This document shows, one piece after another, positions 36,937 through 45,442 of a DNA stretch of 64,000 nucleotides. The stretch is taken from positions 1 to 64,000 of the forward strand of contig CACNFD010000003.1 of the NCBI GenBank assembly GCA_902619615.1, given 5' to 3'. The notes under the pieces were generated by a model. That model made no database searches, was not told the DNA's origin, and was given only the letters and a program-made list of their open reading frames with translations. Position 1 is the stretch's first letter, and each line of letters starts with the position of its first letter. The position numbers and the translations under genes are program-made. This DNA is from an uncultured SAR116 cluster alpha proteobacterium. Its GTDB lineage: Bacteria; Pseudomonadota; Alphaproteobacteria; Puniceispirillales; Marisalimonadaceae.

Positions 36937-37461
36937 TTAAGCTGCTTCCTCAGCATTATCATCAATTATTTTTTCAAGTTTAATCACTGCACTTTCCTTG
37001 TCAGTATTATCAACGGCTGCAAATTCACTGGCTAACCGTTCCAGGGCTGCTTGATACATTTGTCTTTCAGAATAAGATTGTTCACCTTGATCGTCTTTTC
37101 TATACAAATCCCTAACAACTTCTGCAATAGAAACCAAACTTCCAGAATTTATTTTGGTTTCGTATTCTTGAGCACGTCTTGACCACATTGCTTTTTTAAT
37201 TTTCGCTTTTCCTTTTAAGGTGATAATTGCTTCTTCCATCTGGACTTTGCTAGATAAAGTTCTTAGTCCAGATTCAGTTGCCTTAGATAAGGGGACTCTG
37301 AGTGTCATTCTTTCGTGTTCGAATCTTATAACTAACAATTCTAGCTCTATATCTTCGACTTTACGCTTTTCAGTTCCAATAATTTTTCCAACACCATGGC
37401 TTGGGTAAACAACGAAATCACCAGGTATAAATGAGCTTACTAAGTTTTGATCTTTTGACAA
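36937..37461 (-). CDS. carD: CarD/CdnL-type RNA polymerase-binding regulator
   Basis: Binds the RNA polymerase beta subunit through an N-terminal Tudor-like domain (FIPGDFVVYPSHGVGKIIGTEKR) and stabilises open complexes, notably at rRNA promoters. The C-terminal helical domain (WSRRAQEYETKINSG, SLVSIAEVVRDLY) contacts DNA upstream of the -10. Length (about 174 residues) is normal. The frame opens with GTG at 37470, but TTG at 37461 has AGG 8 bases upstream and seems better. The order helicase-S4-fdxA-carD is typical of Alphaproteobacteria. Confidence 0.93.
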   Translation of the reverse strand: MSKDQNLVSSFIPGDFVVYPSHGVGKIIGTEKRKVEDIELELLVIRFEHERMTLRVPLSKATESGLRTLSSKVQMEEAIITLKGKAKIKKAMWSRRAQEYETKINSGSLVSIAEVVRDLYRKDDQGEQSYSERQMYQAALERLASEFAAVDNTDKESAVIKLEKIIDDNAEEAA

Positions 37462-37524
37462 TTTAAACACCTATATTCAAAATTTTATATTTTAGGTTAT
37501 AATTAACGAATTTTTAAAGACGGG

Positions 37525-37561
37525 TTTATAGCACAAAATCTTTTAAAAAACCAGCTATAAA
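37525..37561. repeat. 8-base inverted repeat between fdxA and carD
   Basis: TTTATAGC (37525-37532) and GCTATAAA (37554-37561) are perfect complements with 21 bases between them. The hairpin would lie after the fdxA stop and before the carD start. It has no T-run, so a processing or weak termination structure is possible but unproven. Confidence 0.35.
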
Positions 37562-37586
37562 GATAACAATGTAAAATTACGTTAAA

Positions 37587-37928
37587 CTATTCTGATACTA
37601 TTCCAGGTTTTTTTGATCCATATTTTTCAAATTTGGCCTCTTCATCAATGTATTTTTCATGATCAGGCATTGGATCAATTTTAACAGTAATGTTAGGCCA
37701 AATCTCTGACATTTCTCTATTATATTCTAACCAATCATCAGCTCCAGGATCAGTGTCTGCTTGAATTGCATCAACTGGGCACTCTGGTTCACAAACTCCA
37801 CAATCAATACATTCATCTGGATGAATAACTATTGTATTCTCTCCAAGATAAAAACAGTCTACAGGACAAACTTCAACACAATCTGTATGTCTACACATTA
37901 TACATTTATCATTTACTATATATGTCAT
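37587..37928 (-). CDS. fdxA: 7-Fe ferredoxin FdxA
   Basis: A small soluble electron carrier of 113 residues. The N-terminal cluster region [18 protein letters not shown] and the second [16 protein letters not shown] provide ligands for a [3Fe-4S] and a [4Fe-4S] cluster, the FdxA pattern with the extended C-terminal tail ([17 protein letters not shown]). Redox partners are not visible here. It is expressed in the helicase-S4-fdxA-carD block. Confidence 0.95.
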   Translation of the reverse strand: MTYIVNDKCIMCRHTDCVEVCPVDCFYLGENTIVIHPDECIDCGVCEPECPVDAIQADTDPGADDWLEYNREMSEIWPNITVKIDPMPDHEKYIDEEAKFEKYGSKKPGIVSE

Positions 37929-37997
37929 ATTATTCTCAAAATTTATTTGTATTTAAACTACAAAATCTAGAATTACAAGTATAGATTTGGTATAGAT

Positions 37998-38393
37998 TTA
38001 ATCTCTACCCATTAACCTATCTATTTGACGTCTTTCTCGTTTTGTTGGACGGCCAATTCTATCCACAAACTTAATTTTAGATTTAACAGCTTTGTCTTTT
38101 GGATTGGTTTTAATAGGTGTTAAGTCTTGATAAAAACTTAATGCTTCCGAGTAAGGACCTCTTCTTGAAGGGACATCTAACACTTTAATTATTTTAATAT
38201 TATCATTAATTGTCATTGTCAGCACATCACCAGCAGAAATTAGTTTGTGTGGTTTTTGTGTTACTTTTCCTGAAATACGTAATCCCTTTGATGAAATGAA
38301 TTTTGTTGCCAAGCTTCTGCTTTTAAATATACGGATATAATATAAGTACAAATCAAGTCTAAGAGTCTTTTTTCCTAAAATATCAAATGTCAT
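37998..38393 (-). CDS. hslR: S4-domain RNA-binding protein (Hsp15/HslR-like)
   Basis: A 131-residue protein with an S4 fold (LRLDLYLYYIRIFKSRSLATKFISSKGLRISG), the RNA-binding module used by Hsp15, which recycles stalled 50S subunits. The C-terminal tail is basic and ends RERRQIDRLMGRD, similar to HslR. It overlaps the end of the helicase gene by 4 bases (ATGA-type junction), showing translational coupling. A shared RNA role with the helicase is plausible. Confidence 0.87.
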   Translation of the reverse strand: MTFDILGKKTLRLDLYLYYIRIFKSRSLATKFISSKGLRISGKVTQKPHKLISAGDVLTMTINDNIKIIKVLDVPSRRGPYSEALSFYQDLTPIKTNPKDKAVKSKIKFVDRIGRPTKRERRQIDRLMGRD

Positions 38394-41101
38394 TTCATTT
38401 TTTTAATCTTTATAGATTTCAAGACTGCAAATGGTGAAAAAGGATCTGGTAATTTTTCTTTATTTAGAGTTTTCAAAGGTTTTTTTCCTTTAACTTTATA
38501 ATTTTTATTTTTCAAATTATTTTTGTTGAAGTTTTTTACTTTAGCCTTACTTTCTTTCTTTTTTCTCTCAAAAATAATAATTGGCACTTGATCAGCTAAA
38601 GTTGAAGTTTCTTCACCAAACTTTGAGTAACCTAAATCATAAAGAATTTCTTCCATTTGTATTTTTGTTGAGCCAGCCACTGATAACATTGCATCGTTAA
38701 TTCTAAATTTACCTTTTCTGGATTCTATTCTAATCAATGCTGACAATCTCTCGGCGATATCAGCTCTTAAAGCTAAATTTCCAAGAGGAACAAAGCCTAA
38801 AGCCCTATAATATTCGTACTTTACATTTGGTAGTGTTTGTATACTCACTCGGCCATCAGGAGGTAAAGCATTTTCTGGAAAATTTTTATTAAAAACTGAC
38901 CATAATAAAGCTCTTAATTTTATTGCAGCTGGTTTCAAAAGATTAGGTAAATATATAGTTTCAACACCTAGTCTTAGACCTAATCTAGCTAAATTTCTTT
39001 TATCTTCTTCAAGCAAATTATTTAAAGATATTGATAAATTATTGGTTTTTGCTGAGCCCAAACCTTCATAAACTTGAAATGCTATACCTAAAGCTTTTCC
39101 AGAAAGATTTACACTAAGTTTTTTCTTGTTATCATTTATATTTAGGGAGATATCTTCTTGTTTATCGTTTTTATTTTCTTGTTCAACATCATTTAAAATA
39201 GGATTTTTTAAATTAATAGCTTCAGATAAAATTTCTTTAATATTTTTCTCTACTGCCTCATTTATTCTAGTTTCTATTTTCCTAATCTGTTCGTCAGACA
39301 AAAATTCAGAGTTAATAATAATAATTTGAGGTGCATATAAGTTTTCACTATTTGTTAGTTTTGCAACCTTGTTATTTTGCCACAAGATAGAGCCATCATT
39401 ATCAAATTTAAAAGCTGCATAATCAGACATTAAAAGCTCTTTTACACGTCTTTCAATTTCTTTAGGTAAAATTTTTCTTGCCGCAGATAAAATTGGTCCA
39501 GCTTTTTCACCTTGAGATAAAGAAGGGATAAATTCAAAACCTTTGAGTAATCCAACTTCTTCACCTTCAACGATGACCTTACCATCTATTCTAATTATAG
39601 CTTCCAAATTACTATGCTCTTTTAGAGTTTTATTTAAAATTACAATTCTCTTATCAACAAATCTTTGAGTTAATCTGTTATGCAACTCATCGGATAATTT
39701 ATCTTCAATTGTTTTCGCTTCATTTTGCCAATGTTCAGATTCATCTATCCATTGTTGTCTATTTGTTATGAATGTCCAAGTTCTGATATTCGATATTCTA
39801 TTTAAAAGAGTATCTATCTCTCCATCAAATCTATTAAGTCTGTTTAGCTGAGAATTTATCCATCCATTATCAAGATTCCCATTAACTAATAATAATTCAA
39901 AAGTTTTTTCTAGCAAGCTAAAATGAATACTTGATAAGGAATTACTAAAATCAGGAATTTGACAAACATCCCATAGTAAAATTAGTGCATCTTTATTATT
40001 TATTTTATTTTTAATTGAACTAATTTCAGATAAATGATTAAGGCAGAGTGCATCTAATGCCCCAACTTTTCTTCTCATGAAATTAAACGGTGGATGGGCT
40101 TCCAATGAGCTAACTAATCTTTTTAAGGAACTAAAATTTAATTCTGAATTTCTCCACCAAATATTTTTTAAAGGAAAAAAAGAATGATTTTCAATTTGTT
40201 CAATTATGTCTTCGTCAAACTTCAGATGATCTTCAACCACTCCAAATGACCCATTACGTGAATGTCTTCCAGCCCTACCTGCTATTTGAGCAATTTCTGA
40301 GGGATTAAGGTATCTTGGTATTTTACCATCAAATTTTGTATCAGATGCAAAACCAACATGATCAATGTCCATATTTAATCCCATACCTATGGCGTCTGTT
40401 GCAATTAAATAGTCAACTTGACCATTTTGATAAAGATCAACTTGAGCATTTCTTGTTCTAGGTGACAAAGCTCCCATTACAATTGCAGCTCCACCTTTTT
40501 TTGTTCTAATAAGTTCAGCAATTTTATAGACTTCTGGTATTGAAAACGCAACGATAGCAGATCTAGGTTTCAACCTTGTGAGTTTTTTTACACCCACATA
40601 ACTTAAAACAGAAAGCCTTGGTCTTATTTCTATTGAACAGTTTGGTAAAATTTTTTGTAATAATGGCCTTATAGTTTCAGCACCAAGCAGAACTGTTTCT
40701 TCAGTTCCCCTTGTGTTAAGAATTCTATCTGTAAAAATATGCCCTCTATCAGGATCAGCTGCTAATTGTATTTCATCAATGGCGACAAAAGAAAAAGACC
40801 TCTCTAATGGCATGGACTCAACAGTGCAACAAAAATATTTTGCGTTTGGAGGAATAATTTTTTCTTCACCAGTAACAAGAGCAACTTTTGATTTTCCAAC
40901 CTCTAAAACTGCTTTATCATAATTTTCTCGAGCTAATAATCTAAGAGGAAATCCAATTATCCCAGAATTATGAGAGAGCATTCTTTCCATTGCATAATAG
41001 GTTTTACCTGTATTTGTAGGGCCTAAAAGAGCCTTAATTTTAACATTTTCATTTATTGGTCTTCGCCAAAAATTTGATTGTTTTTTTGAGCTTAAATTCA
41101 T
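38390..41101 (-). CDS. Suv3-type DEAD/DExH RNA helicase
   Basis: A 903-residue superfamily 2 helicase of the SUPV3L1/Suv3 branch, which in mitochondria works with exoribonucleases in RNA decay and is retained in Alphaproteobacteria. Walker A is the branch-specific GPTNTGKTYYAMERM, Walker B is AIDEIQLAADPDRG, and motif VI is QIAGRAGRHS. The region from about residue 620 has a charged, low-complexity insert, followed by a conserved C-terminal domain (ARLGLRLGVETIYLP, ALGFVPLGNLALRADIAERL) and a Lys-rich tail. It heads the minus-strand block and is divergent from the SDR gene. Confidence 0.92.
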   Translation of the reverse strand: MNLSSKKQSNFWRRPINENVKIKALLGPTNTGKTYYAMERMLSHNSGIIGFPLRLLARENYDKAVLEVGKSKVALVTGEEKIIPPNAKYFCCTVESMPLERSFSFVAIDEIQLAADPDRGHIFTDRILNTRGTEETVLLGAETIRPLLQKILPNCSIEIRPRLSVLSYVGVKKLTRLKPRSAIVAFSIPEVYKIAELIRTKKGGAAIVMGALSPRTRNAQVDLYQNGQVDYLIATDAIGMGLNMDIDHVGFASDTKFDGKIPRYLNPSEIAQIAGRAGRHSRNGSFGVVEDHLKFDEDIIEQIENHSFFPLKNIWWRNSELNFSSLKRLVSSLEAHPPFNFMRRKVGALDALCLNHLSEISSIKNKINNKDALILLWDVCQIPDFSNSLSSIHFSLLEKTFELLLVNGNLDNGWINSQLNRLNRFDGEIDTLLNRISNIRTWTFITNRQQWIDESEHWQNEAKTIEDKLSDELHNRLTQRFVDKRIVILNKTLKEHSNLEAIIRIDGKVIVEGEEVGLLKGFEFIPSLSQGEKAGPILSAARKILPKEIERRVKELLMSDYAAFKFDNDGSILWQNNKVAKLTNSENLYAPQIIIINSEFLSDEQIRKIETRINEAVEKNIKEILSEAINLKNPILNDVEQENKNDKQEDISLNINDNKKKLSVNLSGKALGIAFQVYEGLGSAKTNNLSISLNNLLEEDKRNLARLGLRLGVETIYLPNLLKPAAIKLRALLWSVFNKNFPENALPPDGRVSIQTLPNVKYEYYRALGFVPLGNLALRADIAERLSALIRIESRKGKFRINDAMLSVAGSTKIQMEEILYDLGYSKFGEETSTLADQVPIIIFERKKKESKAKVKNFNKNNLKNKNYKVKGKKPLKTLNKEKLPDPFSPFAVLKSIKIKKMK

Positions 41102-41249
41102 ACTAATGGCTTTGTTTTATTAATTCTTTGATGATAATCTAATAATATGATTTTATACAAAATCTAAGTGTCTTAATCAAAAAATTAATATACACTTTAA
41201 AAATAATTTATAAGTTAAGAATTATTTTATTGGAGAAATAATATAAAAT

Positions 41250-42020
41250 ATGAAACGTAGAGTTATAATTACTGGAGGCAGCAAAGGAATTGGTAAAGCC
41301 ATAGCTGAACGTTTTGCTAAAAAAGAATGTGATATTTATTTACTCTCCTCTAATAAAGAAAATTTAGAAAACACCAAATCTAAATTACAAAACAAATATA
41401 ATATTAATGTATATTATCACGCAGCTGATTTAAGAACAAAAATAGGGTGTGAAAATTCTATTAAGTCTGTTAAGCAAGAATTTGAAAATTTTGATACTTT
41501 AATTTTCTCAGCTGGAGCAACAAAAAGTGGAGATTTTCTAAAACAACCTATAGAAGATTTTGAAGATGGATTTGCTCTAAAATTTTATAGTGCTGTAAGA
41601 TTAGCAAAAGCGTTTTGGCCAACCTTATCTAAAAACAAGGGATGGATTGTTTCAATTAATGGGGCAATGAGCCATTCTCCTGATCCATTTTTTATGGTTG
41701 GCGGAGCTGTCAATGCTGCTTTTCTAAACTTTACAAAAGCTTTATCTAAAAGAGGATTAATCGATGGAGTTAATGTAAACGCTATAAATCCTGGTATGAC
41801 ATCAACTGATCGTTTGATAACTATAATTCAAAATAATGCTAATAGAGAAGGTATAAGTTTTGCTGATGCAGAAAAAAATGCATTAAAGAATATAGGATTA
41901 GATAGATTCTCAACCCCAGAAGAAGTTGCTGAACTTGCTTATTTCTTATGTAATCCAAAAGTTAGACACCTAACAGGTACAGAAATTAATTTAGATGGTG
42001 GGAAAAAACCAACAATATAA
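41250..42020 (+). CDS. SDR-family oxidoreductase lacking the usual Tyr-x3-Lys
   Basis: A 256-residue Rossmann protein with the NAD(P) motif TGGSKGIGKAIAERF and a normal SDR C-terminus (VNAINPGMTSTD, LTGTEINLDGG). At the active site the aligned segment reads GGAVNAAFLNFTKAL, so the catalytic Tyr and Lys are replaced by Gly and Asn. A subgroup of SDRs with GG(A/S)VNAA at this place exists, with unclear chemistry. It lies 14 bases upstream of a thiamine-diphosphate enzyme and the two probably form an operon. Substrate unknown. Confidence 0.82.
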   Translation: MKRRVIITGGSKGIGKAIAERFAKKECDIYLLSSNKENLENTKSKLQNKYNINVYYHAADLRTKIGCENSIKSVKQEFENFDTLIFSAGATKSGDFLKQPIEDFEDGFALKFYSAVRLAKAFWPTLSKNKGWIVSINGAMSHSPDPFFMVGGAVNAAFLNFTKALSKRGLIDGVNVNAINPGMTSTDRLITIIQNNANREGISFADAEKNALKNIGLDRFSTPEEVAELAYFLCNPKVRHLTGTEINLDGGKKPTI

Positions 42021-42034
42021 ATAAGGAAATTATA

Positions 42035-43693
42035 ATGTCAAAGAAAGCTGCTTCAGTTTTTGTACAAACTTTGAAAAATCATGGTGTAGATCGTTTTTTT
42101 TGTGTGCCTGGTGAGTCATATTTATCTGTAATGGATGAATTATTATATTCACCTGGAATTGAGGTTGTTACTTGTAGGCATGAAGGTGGTGCTGGCTTTA
42201 TGGCTGTCGCAGATGCAAAGTGTACGGGTAAAGCTGGTGTTGCCTTTGTAAGTAGAGGTCCAGGAGCAACTAATGCCTCAATTTCAGTTCACTCAGCACA
42301 TCAAGGCGGAATACCTATGGTTTTGTTTATTGGTCAAGTCAACCGCATTAGCACTGGAAAAATGCATTTACAGGAAATGGACTTTATTAAAACATTTTCT
42401 GATATGGCAAAGCACGTAGAACAAATTAATATACCAAGTGAAATAGCCAACGTAACAGCCAGAGCATTTCACATTGCTGAAAGTGGTATACCAGGTCCAG
42501 TAGTTATAGCCGTGCCAACTGATGTCTTAGAAGCTGAAATTAAATCTCTTGATGTAAAACGTATTAAAATAAATCCACCTTTAGCTTTTCCTGACAAGGT
42601 GAAAGAGGTGTCCAAATTATTGTCAAATGCAAAAAAGCCAGTTCTTGTTGTAGGTGGTCAAGTTCACACATCAACCAGATCAAGAAAACTTGTAGTTGAG
42701 ATTTCAGAAACCTATAATTTACCAGTTTTATGTACATATGAACACCAAGATATTATTTCCAACGATAACTTATATTATGCAGGAGAATTAGGTTTAAGAC
42801 CTCCAGAACCTGTAAGACAAAATGCATTAGAAGCGGACTTGGTTCTAGTTGTTGGACACAGATTCAATGGTGTACCAAATATGGCCTATAAATTTCCATC
42901 ATCAAAACAAAAGTTTATTCATGTAATACCTGATCCAAATACAATTGGTAAAATTTTTCGAACAGATATGGGCATAGTTGCAGATAGCGAAAATTTTTTA
43001 GAGCAATTATCAAAATTTGCAATCAATAATAAAAACAATGAAAGAGATGAATGGGTCAAACTTTGTCATTATCGTTATTTAAATAATGATGCAACTATAA
43101 CTCCAAGAAGCGCAAATGACGGACTAGATTTTGCTCATTTAATTGATGGTTTAGGTAAAATAGCACCAGAAAACTCAATAATTACAAATGATGCTGGAAA
43201 TTTTACAAGTTGGATGCATCATAGGTTTCCATTTAAATCTACAATGAAATTAATTGGCTCAGAGATTGGTGCTATGGGTATGGGAATTCCTGCAGGTGTG
43301 GCGGCTGCACTAAGGTTTCCTGACAGACAAGTTTTTTCAATAGTTGGTGATGGCGGTGCTTTAATGACGGGTTCTGAGCTCGCAACAGCGATTGCTCAAA
43401 ATGCAAAAATAAGAGTTATTGTAGCAAATAACAATCATTATGGTACCATACGTTATCATCAAGAAGTTCACTTTCCAACAAGAGATCATTATGCGACAAA
43501 TTTGATTAATCCTGATTTTGCTAAATATGGCGAAAGTTTTGGTCTAGAATGTTTTATAATCAATAAAGTTGAAGAAGTTATACCAATTTTAAAAAAAGCA
43601 ATGGAAGCAGACGGCCCCTCACTAATTGAATTTAAAATGAGCTTGGAATTAAATACAAGTACAACTTCAATTTCTGAACTTCATGGCATATAA
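42035..43693 (+). CDS. Thiamine-diphosphate-dependent enzyme, acetolactate synthase-like
   Basis: A 552-residue ThDP enzyme with three domains: N-terminal pyrimidine-binding with the catalytic Glu in CRHEGGAGFMA, a central domain (KKPVLVVGGQVH), and a C-terminal diphosphate-binding domain with GDGGALMTGSELATA and the downstream NNNHYG. The closest groups are acetolactate synthases and related decarboxylases or lyases. There is no small regulatory subunit beside it, which argues against a biosynthetic IlvB. Paired with an SDR, it may make and reduce a 2-ketol-type product, but that is inference. Confidence 0.85.
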   Translation: MSKKAASVFVQTLKNHGVDRFFCVPGESYLSVMDELLYSPGIEVVTCRHEGGAGFMAVADAKCTGKAGVAFVSRGPGATNASISVHSAHQGGIPMVLFIGQVNRISTGKMHLQEMDFIKTFSDMAKHVEQINIPSEIANVTARAFHIAESGIPGPVVIAVPTDVLEAEIKSLDVKRIKINPPLAFPDKVKEVSKLLSNAKKPVLVVGGQVHTSTRSRKLVVEISETYNLPVLCTYEHQDIISNDNLYYAGELGLRPPEPVRQNALEADLVLVVGHRFNGVPNMAYKFPSSKQKFIHVIPDPNTIGKIFRTDMGIVADSENFLEQLSKFAINNKNNERDEWVKLCHYRYLNNDATITPRSANDGLDFAHLIDGLGKIAPENSIITNDAGNFTSWMHHRFPFKSTMKLIGSEIGAMGMGIPAGVAAALRFPDRQVFSIVGDGGALMTGSELATAIAQNAKIRVIVANNNHYGTIRYHQEVHFPTRDHYATNLINPDFAKYGESFGLECFIINKVEEVIPILKKAMEADGPSLIEFKMSLELNTSTTSISELHGI

Positions 43694-43698
43694 ATATA

Positions 43699-43752
43699 AT
43701 AATAATTTATCTAAAATTTGTTTTTAACTTCTGCTATGTGATAAATTATTAT
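43699..43752. repeat. 13-base perfect inverted repeat between convergent genes
   Basis: ATAATAATTTATC (43699-43711) pairs exactly with GATAAATTATTAT (43740-43752) across a 28-base loop. It fills the space between the stops of the ThDP enzyme gene and the secreted-protein gene, where a bidirectional terminator would lie. The stem is almost pure A/T and no strong T-run follows, so termination is only a possibility. Confidence 0.4.
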
Positions 43753-43761
43753 AATGTTTAT

Positions 43762-44472
43762 TTAATCAGTTAAACTTACTGAAACTGTGGGGGGAAGCAC
43801 ATACATATAACATGTATCCGCTCCAGCTTGTTGTGATCTCAATTGATTTGCAACATCAAACGAAATAGTAATCTTTGGAGCACTATTGATGTTAGGTGTA
43901 TAAGAGTTCGCTAGTGTACCTACCCAATAAAAAGTTGATGAATCATTGGTCTTAGTAATACTATTTGTAGAAAAATCTGATGATAAATCTCCATAAAAAG
44001 ATCCGTTATCAGCATCTGCTTCATTAGGAATAACCCATGACATATCTGCGGTAGTTGTGCTATTAGATCCATCTACAATCGGCGCTGTATTATGACTTGC
44101 CGCTGTATTAGGAGAACTTTCTGTAACACAGTATGAACTTGATATACTAGAATTAGTTGTGTACCCAGCAATAGTGAATGTAGAGTTAATTGTAGATCTT
44201 ATATGGGTATATGTTTTTCCAATTTCTAATTCAAAACTATTGATCCAAGATCCTACATCTGCGCCAGCACTTGCTGAAGCTATATTAAAAGAAGCAGATG
44301 TATTTGTAAGAACAGTTGCATCAGTACAGTCTGAAGATGAACATAATTCAAGTTTTGACATTGTAACTTGATATTTTGAAGGTGTAGAAATATCGTCTGC
44401 GGAAAATGAAAAACTTGAAAGAAATATGAAAATTATACAATTAGAAATGATAAGTAACTTATTTAAATACAT
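43762..44472 (-). CDS. Secreted protein of unknown family, partner of the barrel gene
   Basis: A 236-residue protein I do not recognise. A signal peptide (1-25, ending SFSFSA) is followed by a Ser/Thr/Asn-rich, beta-looking mature part of about 210 residues with four cysteines (LELC, SSDC, SSYC, ADTC), enough for two disulfides. There is no membrane segment after the signal and no lipobox. Composition is like bacterial surface adhesins or pilin-like proteins. The ATG is 3 bases after the stop of the inverse-autotransporter barrel gene, so they are translated together and probably work together. Confidence 0.75.
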   Translation of the reverse strand: MYLNKLLIISNCIIFIFLSSFSFSADDISTPSKYQVTMSKLELCSSSDCTDATVLTNTSASFNIASASAGADVGSWINSFELEIGKTYTHIRSTINSTFTIAGYTTNSSISSSYCVTESSPNTAASHNTAPIVDGSNSTTTADMSWVIPNEADADNGSFYGDLSSDFSTNSITKTNDSSTFYWVGTLANSYTPNINSAPKITISFDVANQLRSQQAGADTCYMYVLPPTVSVSLTD

Positions 44473-44475
44473 TTT

Positions 44476-45351
44476 CTAAGTTCCTCTTCCAACAGTAACC
44501 GTTCCTGAAACAGTTTTAACAATTCTGTTTTGTCTTCTAACCATATCATAAATATTTTTTGATTGATCAGCGTGCTCAAACATTTTTTCTGAAACCAGTT
44601 TTTCTGGAAAATTATTTTCAGTTGCTAAAAAATTATAATTTATTTTTGCTGTGGTTACTGAATCAGATTTACTATTATCATCTATTCCAATTTCAAAAGA
44701 AATTTTTTCTGATGATTTAAATCTTAGACTAGCTTTTTTACCGTCTTTGATATCAAAATCATCTCCGTCCCACTCATATATACTTAAAAAAAATCTTGCT
44801 GTTGGAACATATGGAACTTGAAAACCAATTTCTGCATCATATCCATCCATTGCTTTTTCGGTTGTGTCACCAACGGTTTTTGATTTTGAAAAAGCATCAT
44901 AATAATTAAAATTAAATTCAATTGGTTCAGATTTTATTTCAAGACCCAGACTGGCTCTTTGATGATTTTCTGGAAATTCTTGGTCATAAAATATATTGAA
45001 CCCATATAACCAATTTTTATTTTCTGTTAGCTTTCTATTAATAAAACCAATATTAACAGTTGTATCATCATCTTGTCGTGAAATATTTGACTGATTTAAA
45101 AGGAAATTATTCTTATTTTCACTAATTGAACTTAGAACTGATATCCGATAATCTGCGTCAAAGCTTTCACTTTTGTTTTCTATAGATAATTCAGAGTTTT
45201 TAATATAGTCAAACTTCTCAATCGATGAAATTTTTTGTTCTAAATATTCCGATATTTTAGATGAAATTTTATTCTTATCTTCACCTGAAATTGAAGAACA
45301 TGATGATAAAAATAAAATAAATATTATAAATAACTTTAATTTAATTAACAT
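44476..45351 (-). CDS. Inverse autotransporter beta-barrel protein without passenger
   Basis: A 291-residue protein matching the intimin/invasin barrel (IAT_beta). A hydrophobic leader ends in a lipobox-like FLSSC at Cys18. A helical linker leads to the barrel signature TTVNIGFINRK, NWLYGFNIFYDQEF, NHQRASLGLEIKS and FNFNYYDA, later VPYVPTARFFLSIYEWDGDD, SLRFKSSEKISFEIGID and AKINYNF. The post-barrel motif YDMVRRQNRIV matches the segment that threads the intimin pore. The protein then ends after about 12 residues, so there is no passenger domain. AGGA lies 8 bases before the ATG. Confidence 0.8.
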   Translation of the reverse strand: MLIKLKLFIIFILFLSSCSSISGEDKNKISSKISEYLEQKISSIEKFDYIKNSELSIENKSESFDADYRISVLSSISENKNNFLLNQSNISRQDDDTTVNIGFINRKLTENKNWLYGFNIFYDQEFPENHQRASLGLEIKSEPIEFNFNYYDAFSKSKTVGDTTEKAMDGYDAEIGFQVPYVPTARFFLSIYEWDGDDFDIKDGKKASLRFKSSEKISFEIGIDDNSKSDSVTTAKINYNFLATENNFPEKLVSEKMFEHADQSKNIYDMVRRQNRIVKTVSGTVTVGRGT

Positions 45352-45442
45352 AAAAAGTATCCTACTTTTATTGATTAATTATTAAATAATACTCACAAAA
45401 ATATTATTCATGAAAAAAATAGATAAATCAAATTAAATCTAA

